DNA from: Trema orientale
Lineage: Eukaryota; Streptophyta; Magnoliopsida; Rosales; Cannabaceae
NCBI GenBank assembly: GCA_002914845.1
Contig: JXTC01000353.1
Coordinates: 6,582 to 70,581, forward strand
DNA: 64,000 bases
Reading direction: 5' to 3'
A program made the position numbers and the translations under genes. Positions 11,650 to 22,565 of the stretch are shown in pieces; within the stretch, counting starts at the first letter, position 1; each line of letters starts with the position of its first letter. Under the pieces are notes generated by a model. The model searched no databases, was not told the origin of the DNA, and worked only from the letters and a program-made list of their open reading frames with translations.

Positions 11650-13842
11650 CAGTAGCAAATAAGAAAGTCTTCAAGGAGCAAGGTTAATGACTCGAGTTTG
11701 CAAACTAGAATTATAGAAAGAAGGAGCCTCCATACGTTTGGCATGAATTAAGCAGGCAAAATATTGAAGTGAAGACACACTGTTTGGATGAACGATAGAA
11801 GTGGAAAACAGAAACCTTATTTGAAAGTATGTTTGTAAAAGTATGTCCACTCTTCATCAACCGAATGAGCTCTTTCGGACGGATGAGATAATCTAATTTT
11901 CATTGAGGGACGGATATCATAGAGTCTCCTAATTCTTTCCAAATCAAATTAAGATAATTGAAATGGAGGATTTTTGCTTTCGGATAATCTATCTTCTGCT
12001 AAAAACTTCTCGGGATGGTAAGATTTTTCGTTCGAACTATTTGCAATTGGATGAATTTCATCGGGTCTATTGGTGGTTAAGTGAAGTGGGGGGGTTGGTT
12101 TGGTTTTTGCTAGTGCTTTCGGGTGAAGAGGCCATAGAACTCGAATTGTCCTCAAATAGATATATTTTGCTATTACCAATAGTGTTGTTCCTTAGTTTTC
12201 CGTGAAGATGTGTGAGAAGAAGTGATAAAGATTTATACAAGAAAGCAACCACAAGAAACAGTGAAATTGTTTGGGTGTGTGCGGCTATAAAAGTAAGTTT
12301 TCGTTCAGACAACAAGAAAAATGATGGCGTGTAAGCACAAAGTAAATTAAGAGCGGTGGTCTACATGTGCAGAAAGTGGGGGTTACACTAATTTATATAC
12401 AGCTGCTATTGTGTTTTATGCGCAGTGGTGCTTGTAACAAAAAATGAAAATTAAAGCTAGTGGACTCGCACAAAAATGTTGCTTAGGCATTAATGATGGG
12501 GCTAACTTTCATTCAAGAAAATAAGAGAAGCAAAAAAACAAGTTAAATGTGTATGTATGAGCAAGTGTGGGTTCGTGTGCAGTAAGTATGATGGAAATCA
12601 AATGGATAAAGGGAGCAATTTCTTTTAATATTTCATATAGCTCATGCTTTATGTGTGTGAATATTAAAGACACGGAATAGAAATATGCAACTAAATTGTT
12701 TTACGGCAAAGATCATGAGCTCCGTTTCTTATAATCATATAATTAACTACTTAGAAGTTAGAAGCAGAAGATGACAAGATGGTAGCTATTAACAGCTTCG
12801 AGTGGAGCATAAAACAATATAGGTGAGAATATTATATGACTCGCACGTGAACTTCTCGTAAAAAGCTTTTACAGATTTTGGGCTCTATAGTTTGATTAAT
12901 GTGTTCTTCTAGTATGTCGAGATTATGTGTAATTTTTGGGACCGAAAAAAAAAAGAGGTACAGTCATAGTATTGAAAAACATGGATAAACAAAATAAATG
13001 ATAACAGCTTATGAAAACTTACTTGGGTGATGAGTGCATGGTGAAATTGCAAAGCTTGAAATGGAGGATGAAAATTTTGAGAAAAGTAGAAAAGTAAGGA
13101 AGAGTGAAAAATGGAGTAGATTGTAGAAATGTAGGCTATTTATGGTGGGTAGATAGAATCTTTGGTGGATTTGAAATTCAAAAAAATTGAAAAGGGAGGG
13201 AATGTAATTTCCAAAGAGTGGTGATTTCAAAATTCAAATTAGTGGAGGAGATTTGCTCAGTCCAATGGATAAAGACCCTCAATTGGTAATCCAAGGCATG
13301 GTAATTTGAGCAATATGAGGTTGTCATGTGTCGTCATAGAAATTGTCCAGATTCACATATAGAAACTGTCAAGATTTGTGGAATCAGTTCCGTCCAGAAT
13401 TGGATTCACGTTTGCATTGTTGGGGGTAAGTTGGAAGTTTAGGTTGTTCTGTAAGAACCTTTGGAGAGTCTTAAACTATTTTCCGTCGACTTGAGCTCAA
13501 AGAATTAAATGAAACTTTTCTATCCATTAGGGAATTTCGACTTGGATTTCATTTGGCGTTTATTTGTATAGGAAATTCCGTTTGGAAGCTTGCCTATTTC
13601 ATTCATAACGAAAATTTTATATGATGAGGTTTAAAAGCTTGAGTAAGATGAGCTAGTTTTCAAGATGAGCAAGTTTTCTTGGCTTCAGTTGGAATTTCTT
13701 TAGAAATATGTTTCGTGTGGAATTCGTTTTGACATTTAGAATGGTATGGACAAGATTTTCGACAAGTTTGGCAGAGATGCAATGAAATATTGGTTCAATT
13801 ACTCCTCTAGTTCGAGTGAAACTCGACTGAGGAGTGGGGGCC
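11650..13842. other. Retrotransposon interior, no supported gene
   Basis: Short open frames occur on both strands, for example near 11.95-12.3 kb, but none has a recognisable domain. Most likely this is decayed interior or 3' untranslated sequence of the gypsy-like element. Confidence 0.4.
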
Positions 13843-14390
13843 TAGTTATTAGGGTTGAATTTTGTTCCTCTTAATTCATTCATCCATGTATCTGGAAAAT
13901 CGGGTTTCATAATGAAAATAATGTGCTGATTAGAAATTCCATATGATATGTATGAGTCCGTACGGAATGTATGGGTCCGTATAGAATTTAGGGGTGGTCT
14001 TTTTTTAGAAGAATCTAACGAGTTATCAGTTTGAATGGGATTCCATATCAGATCTTATCCAGATGAAAAGATAATTCATTTAAATAAGATAGTTATATTT
14101 TTTTTTTTTTTGAATTCTGTAATTTGAGAGACGAGATCTAATAAGTATCCTGATTTTATATAATTACTTGATTTTATAAAATAATTATGAGGAATCTTAT
14201 CTAAAAGGAAGTATATTTTATATAAGAATGTATAGATTTTCTCATATTGTATTCATTCACACCAATACTGATTTGAGCGTCGGAGCCTCTTTTTTGCAGA
14301 TACCCCCAAGTGTCTCAAGGAGTTTCAGTTGAAGTTTTCGTGTTAACTATTAGCCTCTCGTTTAAATAATTATAGATATCACCGTCTACA
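13843..14390 (+). repeat. Right LTR
   Basis: Starts after the purine tract and ends in gtctaca. It contains the same ttgagcgtcggag and cagatacccc elements as the left copy. Confidence 0.65.
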
Positions 14391-15060
14391 AATACCACCG
14401 CATAATCAACTAGAAAAAAGTGAACTCGGAACCCTCATAAACTCGATTTTCTTCTTCTTCTCTTTTTTTTTATATTTTATTTCATCTATTTTTATTTTTC
14501 TAATTTTTCATAATTTTTTTTTAAATGAGATGATACCTTAGAATGTAATACATGTCATCCTAGGTGACACTTAATGAAAAAATTTGACAGTTACAATAAA
14601 ATTTAGACGGAAGTTATCGCCATTAGAAAAAAAAATTGAGTACGTAAGTATAAATTTGGCTTAAAAAAAAAAAGACTTTCACCACAATTTCCTCTTTTCA
14701 AGAATGTATGGTTAAGTTTTTCTTTAAAAAAAAAAATAAAGGAAGAAAAACTACAGAGATATACTTGTAATCGTCCAACAAATAAAACTATTACAAATAC
14801 CACGAGCCTTCGGGAGTCGTGTGCTAAGACTCCTCTTAAAAAGTAAGACAAATCCCACCCTCAACTCCTTAAAAAAAAAAAAAAAAAAAAGAGGACGTCA
14901 CAAACTCAAACATGGGTCACTTCAGAGAGCCCAAATAATCATCATTCTTATATCATTTTTTTTTTTTTGATAAATCATTCTTATATCATTTTGCAAACCA
15001 TATTTTTCTTTTTTTTTTTCTTCAAAGAACGTGAAAGAACAGAACGGAACAAGTTCTTCT
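14391..15060. other. Spacer with homopolymer tracts
   Basis: Runs of A and T (14467-14477, 14870-14890, 14960-14970, 15010-15020) dominate. It includes the 3' flank of the ATP-synthase delta-like gene. No gene seen. Confidence 0.5.
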
Positions 15061-15780
15061 TTATAGAGCCAAAGAAACCCGGTTCTGCTCATCACCAACC
15101 AAATTCCTCACCTTAACCTTAACAGCCCCAGTAAGCTTCTGAACCCTTTGAGCAATCCCATGTAACATTTCTTCCTCCATTTTCTTTATCGACGAAATCA
15201 ACACCACTTGAGTCCCCAAAACCTCGTCATAGACCCTCTCGAACTCGTCCAACACTTGACTCAGAACACCCACTTTGTTTCTCCCAACCAACAATTTTAC
15301 TAGACACACCAAATGCCGATTAAACCTTCCCTTCTCTGCTAACCCCTTAACCACCCGACCCTTTTCTTCCTCACCCAGAAACGGGTCGGACAAGACGACC
15401 CGCACCCGGTTGCTCCTCAGAAGCTTTGAAAGCCTCTCGACGTCTTTCCCCACTGAGTCAACGGAGTTGTTGAGTTGAGCTACGTCGAACAGAGCCGCGG
15501 CGTAACCGGCGGCGGGGCTCCGGTGGGTCGCCGGAGACGGAGGTGGGGATGGGAAAATGGGGTTGGTGAAAGATGTGGGCTTGGTGGAGGAGATTGAGTT
15601 GATGGGCTTGGTGGTGGTGGTGGAGAAGAAGAGGTGGGTGTGTGGAGTAAGGTTTGGGGTGTATAGAGTATTAGTAACATAAGACTTGAAATGGTTGAGT
15701 TCACGAGAAGAAGTAGTGGTGGAAATGGAATGAAGGGTAGGGACTTTGAGGGTTGAAACTGAGCTTGACAGAGTGTCCAT
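15061..15780 (-). CDS. Chloroplast ATP synthase delta subunit-like protein, C-terminally short
   Basis: A 239-residue single-exon protein. The first ~85 residues are rich in Ser/Thr and Pro with few acids, fitting a chloroplast transit peptide. From about residue 90 (AAGYAAALFDVAQ) it follows the delta/OSCP family: the N-terminal six-helix domain, then the segment ending in QRVQKLTGAVKVKVRN. The delta subunit forms part of the stalk joining the CF1 head to the membrane part of the thylakoid ATP synthase. Canonical plant delta chains continue another ~40 residues after the KLTG..V+V+ segment (the conserved IRYG..SKLIDMSVKKQL region); here a short unrelated tail (NRVSLAL) ends the frame. It may be a paralogue with a naturally short tail, a truncated copy, or a gene with an unrecognised 3' intron (an AAG/GTGAGG site lies in the last segment). 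GC content is well above the flanks, as expected for a real gene. Confidence 0.75.
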   Translation of the reverse strand: MDTLSSSVSTLKVPTLHSISTTTSSRELNHFKSYVTNTLYTPNLTPHTHLFFSTTTTKPINSISSTKPTSFTNPIFPSPPPSPATHRSPAAGYAAALFDVAQLNNSVDSVGKDVERLSKLLRSNRVRVVLSDPFLGEEEKGRVVKGLAEKGRFNRHLVCLVKLLVGRNKVGVLSQVLDEFERVYDEVLGTQVVLISSIKKMEEEMLHGIAQRVQKLTGAVKVKVRNLVGDEQNRVSLAL

Positions 15781-15789
15781 GGAGGAGGG

Positions 15790-16458
15790 AAGAAGAGTTT
15801 TGAGCTTTGGGGAGAAGTAAGTCTAGTGTCGTCGTTTTTCTAACGTTTGAAAATTTGTTTTTTTTTTTTGTTTTGACTAAAGAGATAAGGATATTGATAG
15901 GTTTTAGTTTCAACCACGGAAAAAAAGAAAAAAATCCAACACCAAAGTTAAAATCTAAGCCCCATTTTTTTATTTTTCTTTCTATTTATTTTTTGTGAAT
16001 CAGGGAGAGTAGTGAGGTGTCTAGTTGGTGTATAAGCTTGGACCTCAGCCTGAGATAAAAAAGGTATATAAGCTTGGAGGCTCTGATTGAGTGGTTAATT
16101 TCTGAGGCCCAAAAAGAGTTGTATTTATATATAATGTTAACGAGGGAGAATTCTACCTATGCTTGCCTAAAAGTGGTGTTATATTCCAATCTCTTTTATG
16201 CCGAGTCCAAAGAATAAAAAGAACAGAGTAGGTTTATTTCCACCCTTTTTCCTCTTCCCACCTTTCAATTACTAATCTTTTAGGACAAAAATAACCTCAT
16301 ATATAATAGCATACATGGGCACAAATAATATTAAATAATTAAAATATTTTTTTTCTTAACTAGATTGTTTTTATCACACACCCCTTAAACATAATTGATA
16401 AAAGAAATCATCTAAAAGAATCTTAAATAATCAAAATACTTTTAGTTAAATAAGTTTA
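15790..16458. other. Upstream region of the delta-like gene and spacer
   Basis: It holds the probable promoter of the minus-strand delta-like gene and AT-rich sequence up to the MULE border. No coding region is supported. Confidence 0.45.
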
Positions 16459-17095
16459 GGGGAATTCTACAATAGGGAAATAAAAATATTCCCTAATGTT
16501 AGGGAAGATATTAAAGGGATATAAATTAGCCACCTGTTTCTTGCATATCATTTTTTTTTAACTTTGTATTTAACGTTAGATTTAGCCGTGAAATATTTTT
16601 AATAATTTTTTTTTTATTTTTTTTAAAGTGAACTTATATCGTGTAATCATGGAAGTTTTTTTTTTTTTTTTTTTGAGGGAATCGTGGAAGTTTGGCTTTG
16701 TAATCTAAAAAGAAAAAATCTCTTGGATATCCAAATCGTTTGGCCAGTTTTCTATTAAAAAAAACCCTAAATTCCAACATGCATCTCTCATGGCATTTTC
16801 TTAATTATTTTAGGGTTTTAATCTCCAACAGGTAACCTATTAATTATTTTTCTTCTTTTGTTTCTTTTTTTTCTCCGACAATTTTATTCTCAAAGAAAAA
16901 ATCGTATTCAGATTTTAGGAATTCTCAAAGAAGATACCAAGCAGTTGAGGATCTAGTGCAAAATCACTTTCACATTCTCAATTCTCCAAATTGAAGCAGG
17001 CCTCAAATCCTTTCACGCCTCATCTCCCGGTATGAATATTTGTTTCCTCTCCCCAATTGTTTCAGTTGTGATTTTTAGGATTGTTTTCAATTGTT
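16459..17095 (+). repeat. Left terminal inverted repeat of the MULE
   Basis: It pairs with the reverse complement of 32852-33488: the outer ~81 bases are identical and the rest is about 80% similar by eye. The outer part contains repeated short inverted motifs (tagggaa..ttcccta, then ttccctaa-tg-ttagggaa), likely transposase-binding sites (inference). The inner part has the 5'UTR exon of the left peptidase gene and its splice donor at 17030. Confidence 0.9.
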
Positions 17096-18009
17096 TTAAA
17101 TAATTTTAAAAAGTTGAACAAGAAAAAAAAAAGAGAATAAAAAACGACAAAGAAAAAAAATATCTCAAGAATAGATAAAAAAAATAGATGAGAATTCAAT
17201 TTATTGGTAAAAAGACAAAAAATAGATGGGAATTCAATTTATTGGTATATAAAAGAAATCAGAATAATTATTTTTGTATCAAATAGAGTCTAGCTCTCTA
17301 TCACACTCTAACTCTTGCCAAAAGTGTATGTTAATTAACGAGTAAGCTGATATCTCATTGATAGAATTTTCTTAAATTTTCAGCTATTATTTTTTTTCCA
17401 TATAAAACCTTACATAAATTAAGAGAGGGTTATTTGAACTAATATTAGCGGATCATACTTTAATATAGTCAAATTATGAGATTTTTCATAATAAAAAAAA
17501 AAAATTCACGTGGGTTTTCCCACTTTTAAAAAAATATAAGGAATTTCGCCCAAAAAATGAAACAAAAAATTATTATTTTATGACATTATACCAAAAAAAA
17601 AAAAACTAACGACAACAGAGTATTAATTTTACTTTTTATTATTCTTTGCTATTTGTTATTAGAAGAAGGTTATATTAAAACATTGATTATAGCTTTAGAG
17701 GGATTAGAGCCTAGAAAGAGGTTCGAGGTGTCCGTATCACGCTTTATTTTTCAGTTCGGCTAGGGACGACAAGACTGGACCCTCTCTTGTGTTTTATTAC
17801 CATTGTAACTCTTGAGTGGAGTGGTGGTGTTGTTTTGCGGTGGTGCTGTTTCGATAGCGCTTTTTTGAAGTGAGTAAGTAAAGAAAAAAAACAATGGTAC
17901 TTTTAAGCAGTTTTACGGTTTCTCATTTTGATTATGCTGAATCACTATTTCGTTTGATTTTCTTTTAGCTGGTTTTTATTTTCACTTTACTTTATTTTTA
18001 ATTTTTTAG
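17030..18009 (+). other. 5'UTR intron of the left ULP-like gene
   Basis: The donor is ctcccg/gtatga (17029/17030) and the acceptor ttttttag/gttc (18009/18010), seven bases before the start codon. The donor lies within the TIR and is mirrored in the right TIR. The intron is about 980 bp and AT-rich. Confidence 0.6.
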
Positions 18010-18016
18010 GTTCATC

Positions 18017-20744
18017 ATGGATAATATGTTCAATTGTGAATTTATAGAAATCGTTGGAAAGCAAGAGATGAAAGTTATAGATCTCAATTCCCGTATTGAT
18101 TCGGTAACTGAATTAGTGAAGCAAAATAGGACGATGCTTCAAGCTATAGAAGAAGATTCAAAAGCATTTGACAATATTGTATTGGCAGTTGCTAATGAAT
18201 ATTGTATGCGGCAAGACGATAATTTATATAGAAATAATGTGAGTAAATATGAAGGTCATAGTCTTGATAGTTTTAACACGAAAAAACCACAAGAAAGTAT
18301 GGAAGGGATGAATTCCGATCTTATTGGAACTAATTTATATTTTTTTGACATGGTGGAGAATGTGGATGAAACGTGCATGAGAAGTATCAGTTCAAATAAA
18401 GAAGTAATGATAGAAGATGTTTCATATATGTTGTCGAGTGTAGTTAAAGAAAAAGAAGTACGTTATATGAATAAACAACCTGAAAATACTGAGTTGAAGA
18501 TTGATGTTCAACAACGAAACATTGAGTTTGGAGAGATAAATCGTAATGTTATTAAATTTGGAGAAGTAACACGCTTTGAATCACCTTGTCGTTCGAGTAA
18601 AATGGAAGATAATGAAAAGCTTGATGATCTTAATGAAGATTTTGAAAATGCATTTGGCAAGAACAAATTTGGTGATATTATGTCTTCAATAAATGTTCAG
18701 ACTAGGAGTATGTTAGAAAGTGAAAGTAGATTTAAAAATGTTAGTGATGTCACAGTTGTGGGAACTAGAGAAGTAGGTGGTTCTTCTCTTATACCAAGAG
18801 GTAGAACTAAGGCATTGGGTTGGAGTCGTGCATTGGATTTGGTTCTTATAGATGTGAAGGATGAAATACTAATGGATGAACAGAACAAGGAATATTTAGA
18901 TGCTGATATTATGAATGATTCATCTGCTGAGGAGCATTTAACTTTATTTGCTGAGGTAAGTTGATATACTAGTATGATTATTTAGTGGAATTATATTAAT
19001 TTGGAGTAATTGGATTTTTTTTTGGTAAGTACTATTAATTGAAATTTTCTTAAACTAACGCACAATTTTATATATGGTTGTAGGATGACTGTATTAAGGA
19101 TCATGGTATTGGGTATGGCTACAAAATCGTATCAAATTTATTTAGTTACGTATATCCGATTAAGTGTGATTACCCATGCGACCGAGTAACATCAGAAATG
19201 GATATGAACAAGCAATACCAACACTTGGGTGATGTAATTGTTGGTAGATTATATAATATCATGTATCCTGATCACGCAATTATTTCGTACATATATGACT
19301 TGACACTTAACAAAAGGTATTAAGAGAGATGTGTCTTTTGGAATTATTTTTTTCTGCCTTAAATTTAATTAGTATATTACATGATTTAATTTATAGAGCA
19401 CATATTTTTACATGTATTAATAAGTATTTATAAAATTCTTGTTTGTAAATCATGATGGGCAGGGAGATATTGATTGCATCAAATAACATTGTTGTTCGTC
19501 GGGTACATTTATTATCTTTGTGTCCAAAGCAGCTGGTTGATTTTCGTGTAAGAGTTATACTGTAATTTTAAATTATTAATGTGTCGTTTAGTACATCAAA
19601 ATCGCTGCACGTGAATAGTTGTAAATGTTTCTTTTTTTTACTTTTTTATTGATTCTGTTTTTATTGTTTTCTAATTCTTTTTCCTATTGTGTATAGATAA
19701 TTAATGCTGCAGTAGTATTTTTGACAAGATACCAACGAGCTACTACTCCTAATAACATAAAGTTCTGGTGGATACCAACAACTGTAACGGTAAAATACCA
19801 ATTTTAATTTTGGATACCTCGATTAATTTCTTACTTTTGATTGCTTAGTACACAGTTAATCAATTTTAGTTTAATTTATAGTATGGGTTCTACATGAAAT
19901 TATATATTTTATAGAGACCGAATCGCAAAGATATTGAAGTTTTAAGCTATAAGAATCAGTGGGATGATTGGGTAGGTCCATTGTCACAATGTGAGAAGGT
20001 CAGAACTCTTTCATAATTCATAATTTATCTTATTAGATTGGTGATTTGAAAAATTAAAGTTCTAATGATGGTTGTTGTAGATATTCATGCCTTTACTTGT
20101 AAAACGCCATTGGATCCTTGTCATCGTTGATATTAAGGAGAGTGCTGCATATGTTTGTGATAATTTACAAATTTCATCAATGCCTCTAGTGACTGCTATT
20201 GTAGACTCAATCGTAAGTTTATTATTGTTATTTTTTTTTTACCATTGATGATTTTTTGTATTTTTAAGTGTTACTTAATATGACATGATCGCTTATTTTA
20301 AACATTCTACAGCTTAAATCGTTGGATGGAGTCTTCAAAAACGAAATAATAAGAATAAAAGGCTATAAATGGTCTTTTGATAAGTTTGCAGTTGTGGAGG
20401 CATTTAAATCAAATTCTTATTGCATGGACCAAGATTGTGGTATTTATGTTATTAAGCGCATGCAAGCAGCATACAACAATGATAAATTTTGCAATCATGT
20501 AAGTGATTAAGCTCTTTTGTGTGATAGCTTATACTAGTACTTATGTCTTTTTTTCCTTTTTCTTGTATCAATATCATTAATTTAATCATTAATGGTACTT
20601 ATATTGATTTATGATAATCAGGGAACTGCTGAAGAAGAGCGAACATGTGTTGCCCTACAACTTTCACTATCGGTGTATAATGATATTGTCAAAACCCTTG
20701 TATACCGATCTCTTAATTCACGCTCGATATTAAATGATAATTAA
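18017..20744 (+). CDS. C48 Ulp1-like cysteine peptidase (left MULE passenger gene), 8 coding exons
   Basis: Hand-spliced exons are 18017-18955, 19084-19316, 19463-19547, 19697-19789, 19915-19998, 20081-20212, 20313-20498 and 20622-20744. They join in frame to about 624 residues with no stop. The long first exon encodes a charged N-terminal part with a coiled-coil-like segment (residues ~15-60). The C-terminal third resembles the Ulp1/SENP domain: KRHWILVIVD supplies the catalytic His, CDNL the Asp, and QDCGIYVIKRM the Cys. Ulp1 peptidases cleave SUMO or related precursors; the substrate here is unknown. Six residues before the Cys, where the family normally has the oxyanion-hole Gln, there is Tyr, so activity may be altered. 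The gene starts from the left TIR and points inward, convergent with its relative at 29099-31830. Confidence 0.8.
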
Positions 20745-21710
20745 ATGGTTATCAATTTTTTTTTTATAAAAAGTAGGAATGTGAAGAAACAGAAAAAACA
20801 TAATTGAAATGTTTTATTTGTTTATTTATTTATTGAAGAATGTGTTGAATTATGAATTTGGTGACAATTTCAAATATATGTAATTGTTATTGATATTTAC
20901 TAAAAATCCTCAAATACAGGTCTTCCACCCGTTCTATTTATTCTTAAAATGGATTTTACAGGAATTGTGGTATTGCTTTGGTAATTTAGAACTTAAACTT
21001 TGATCCGATTATTTTCTTTAAACAAGATCTATTATTTAATTTCTGTTTGCTATTTTAGTTTTAGGATATTGATATCTATAATTTTTTTTAACTTTTATTG
21101 TATTGAATTTGACAACTATAACTTTTTACCGCACATAGTGGCATAGAAATGGCTTAAACAGGCAAGAATTCATGATATTTTACCATATAATGATCCAAAA
21201 AATATAACATAATATCAGTATGATAAATAAATAAGAAAAAAGTCAGCATTAATTGTTTTTTAAGGTAAGTATTTGGCTTTAAGCACGTTTCTATTATAAA
21301 TTTGTGAACTTCTATTAGTATTAATTCCAATTAGTAATTTATGTTTCATTTTGATACATGACTGTTAAAATTAATTAGTTTAGTAATCTTTTTGGCCAAT
21401 TTATTGTTATTTGTTTATTTTATTGAGAAATTAAGAGACAATTACGCATAATCTATCAACCAAACAAATTATTGATAATTTACTAGTTACTACTTTCAAT
21501 TCATAAAAGCTCTAAGTAGCATAAAGTTGCCAATTAATCTCACTGACTATTTTAAAATTTGTCATTTTTAGCAACCTTCGGTTTTGCAGAAAAACAAAGA
21601 AAAAGATAAATGGATATTTCAAAAAAATAATCAGAACTCAAATCGAAAAATAAAATAGTGATAAATTAGAGGTATATAATTGAGTACTTGAGTGAAAATG
21701 GTATTAAATG
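20745..21710. other. AT-rich interior of the MULE, no gene seen
   Basis: 3' flank of the left peptidase gene. It contains scattered poly-T and AT-rich sequence without a supported coding region. Confidence 0.5.
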
Positions 21711-21711
21711 A

Positions 21712-22565
21712 AAGGATAATCGCAAAAATAACCTTTCTATTTTACCTAAATACATAGTTGTTCTAGGGGTGCTTTTTGGTGATTTGTTTAGAGAGGAATT
21801 AATTAAGCATAAAAGTGCTTAATTAAGAATAAGTAGGATAATGGTAGAAACGAAGAAAATGATGTGAAAAATTGTAGCAATACAATTCCACGTGTCAGAA
21901 AATTATTGTGTCTTTGACAGCTCAACCTGCAAGTAAATGAATGTGGGTGGTTTTAATGACCATTACCACGTGTTAGATAGCTAACGTTTCTGACGTAAGT
22001 GATACCGTCCATATGGTCAGAAACAAACAAAAAGATGGATAGTTTTCTAACATATGTGATTCCAGCCATATTGTCAAAGATAAAAGAAAATAAAATTACT
22101 GAATTTAAAGGAATAGTTTTGACACTTGTAAGCTGAGGATATTGATATCTAAATAACCCGACACGTTTCTTTGGTCAAATTTTTGACTAATTTTTTCTTA
22201 AATGACAATAATACCCTTGGGATATTGATATCTAAATAATTTTTTTTTCTCTTTATTACAAAAAATATTTAGAAATTATAGCCAAAAAAATATTGATAAT
22301 TATTTTCTATGATCTAAAAAATTGATTTTTTTTTCCAAAAAAAAAAAAACTAATTAGATATGAGAGTGTTTGATAATAGGTTTTAGAAGTATATTTAAGG
22401 GTATTTTAGATATTTCACATTTCAAGTTTGACAAAAAAGATAGATAGGGTATATTTTATTTTCTTGTTTTGAAAAATAGAGGGATACTTTTGGGTTTTGG
22501 GAGAACAAAGGGTTAATCGTGGTATTTAGCTAAAACATAGGGGGTATTTTTGGGATTATCTCTTA
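21712..22565. mobile_element. Nested foldback/MITE-like insertion
   Basis: The ends are inverted: aaggataatcgcaaaaataacc at the left and ggggtatttttgggattatctctt at the right are imperfect reverse complements over about 25 bases. The body is non-coding. It resembles common plant GGATAATC-type foldback repeats. No clear target duplication was seen. Confidence 0.5.

Larger units (their letters stand above)
8445..14390 (+). mobile_element. Degenerate gypsy-like LTR retrotransposon, plus strand
   Basis: Direct repeats at 8445-8892 and about 13966-14390 are the LTRs. Both contain the conserved stretch tgacttgagcgtc(a/g)gag followed by ttgcaggtaccc-like sequence, familiar from plant Ty3/gypsy LTRs. 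Just after the left LTR, atttggtgcttttgtggagc (8891-8910) looks like an eroded TTTGGCGCCGTCTGTGG-type primer site. A purine tract (gaggagtggggg, 13829-13840) precedes the right LTR. The left LTR lacks its first ~120 bases where the minus-strand element abuts. A gag start is visible; no intact pol is found. Confidence 0.7.

Noticed and set aside
15275..15704. Extra genes overlapping the delta-like gene in other frames
   Set aside because: They are shadow frames of a GC-rich coding region with no independent motif.
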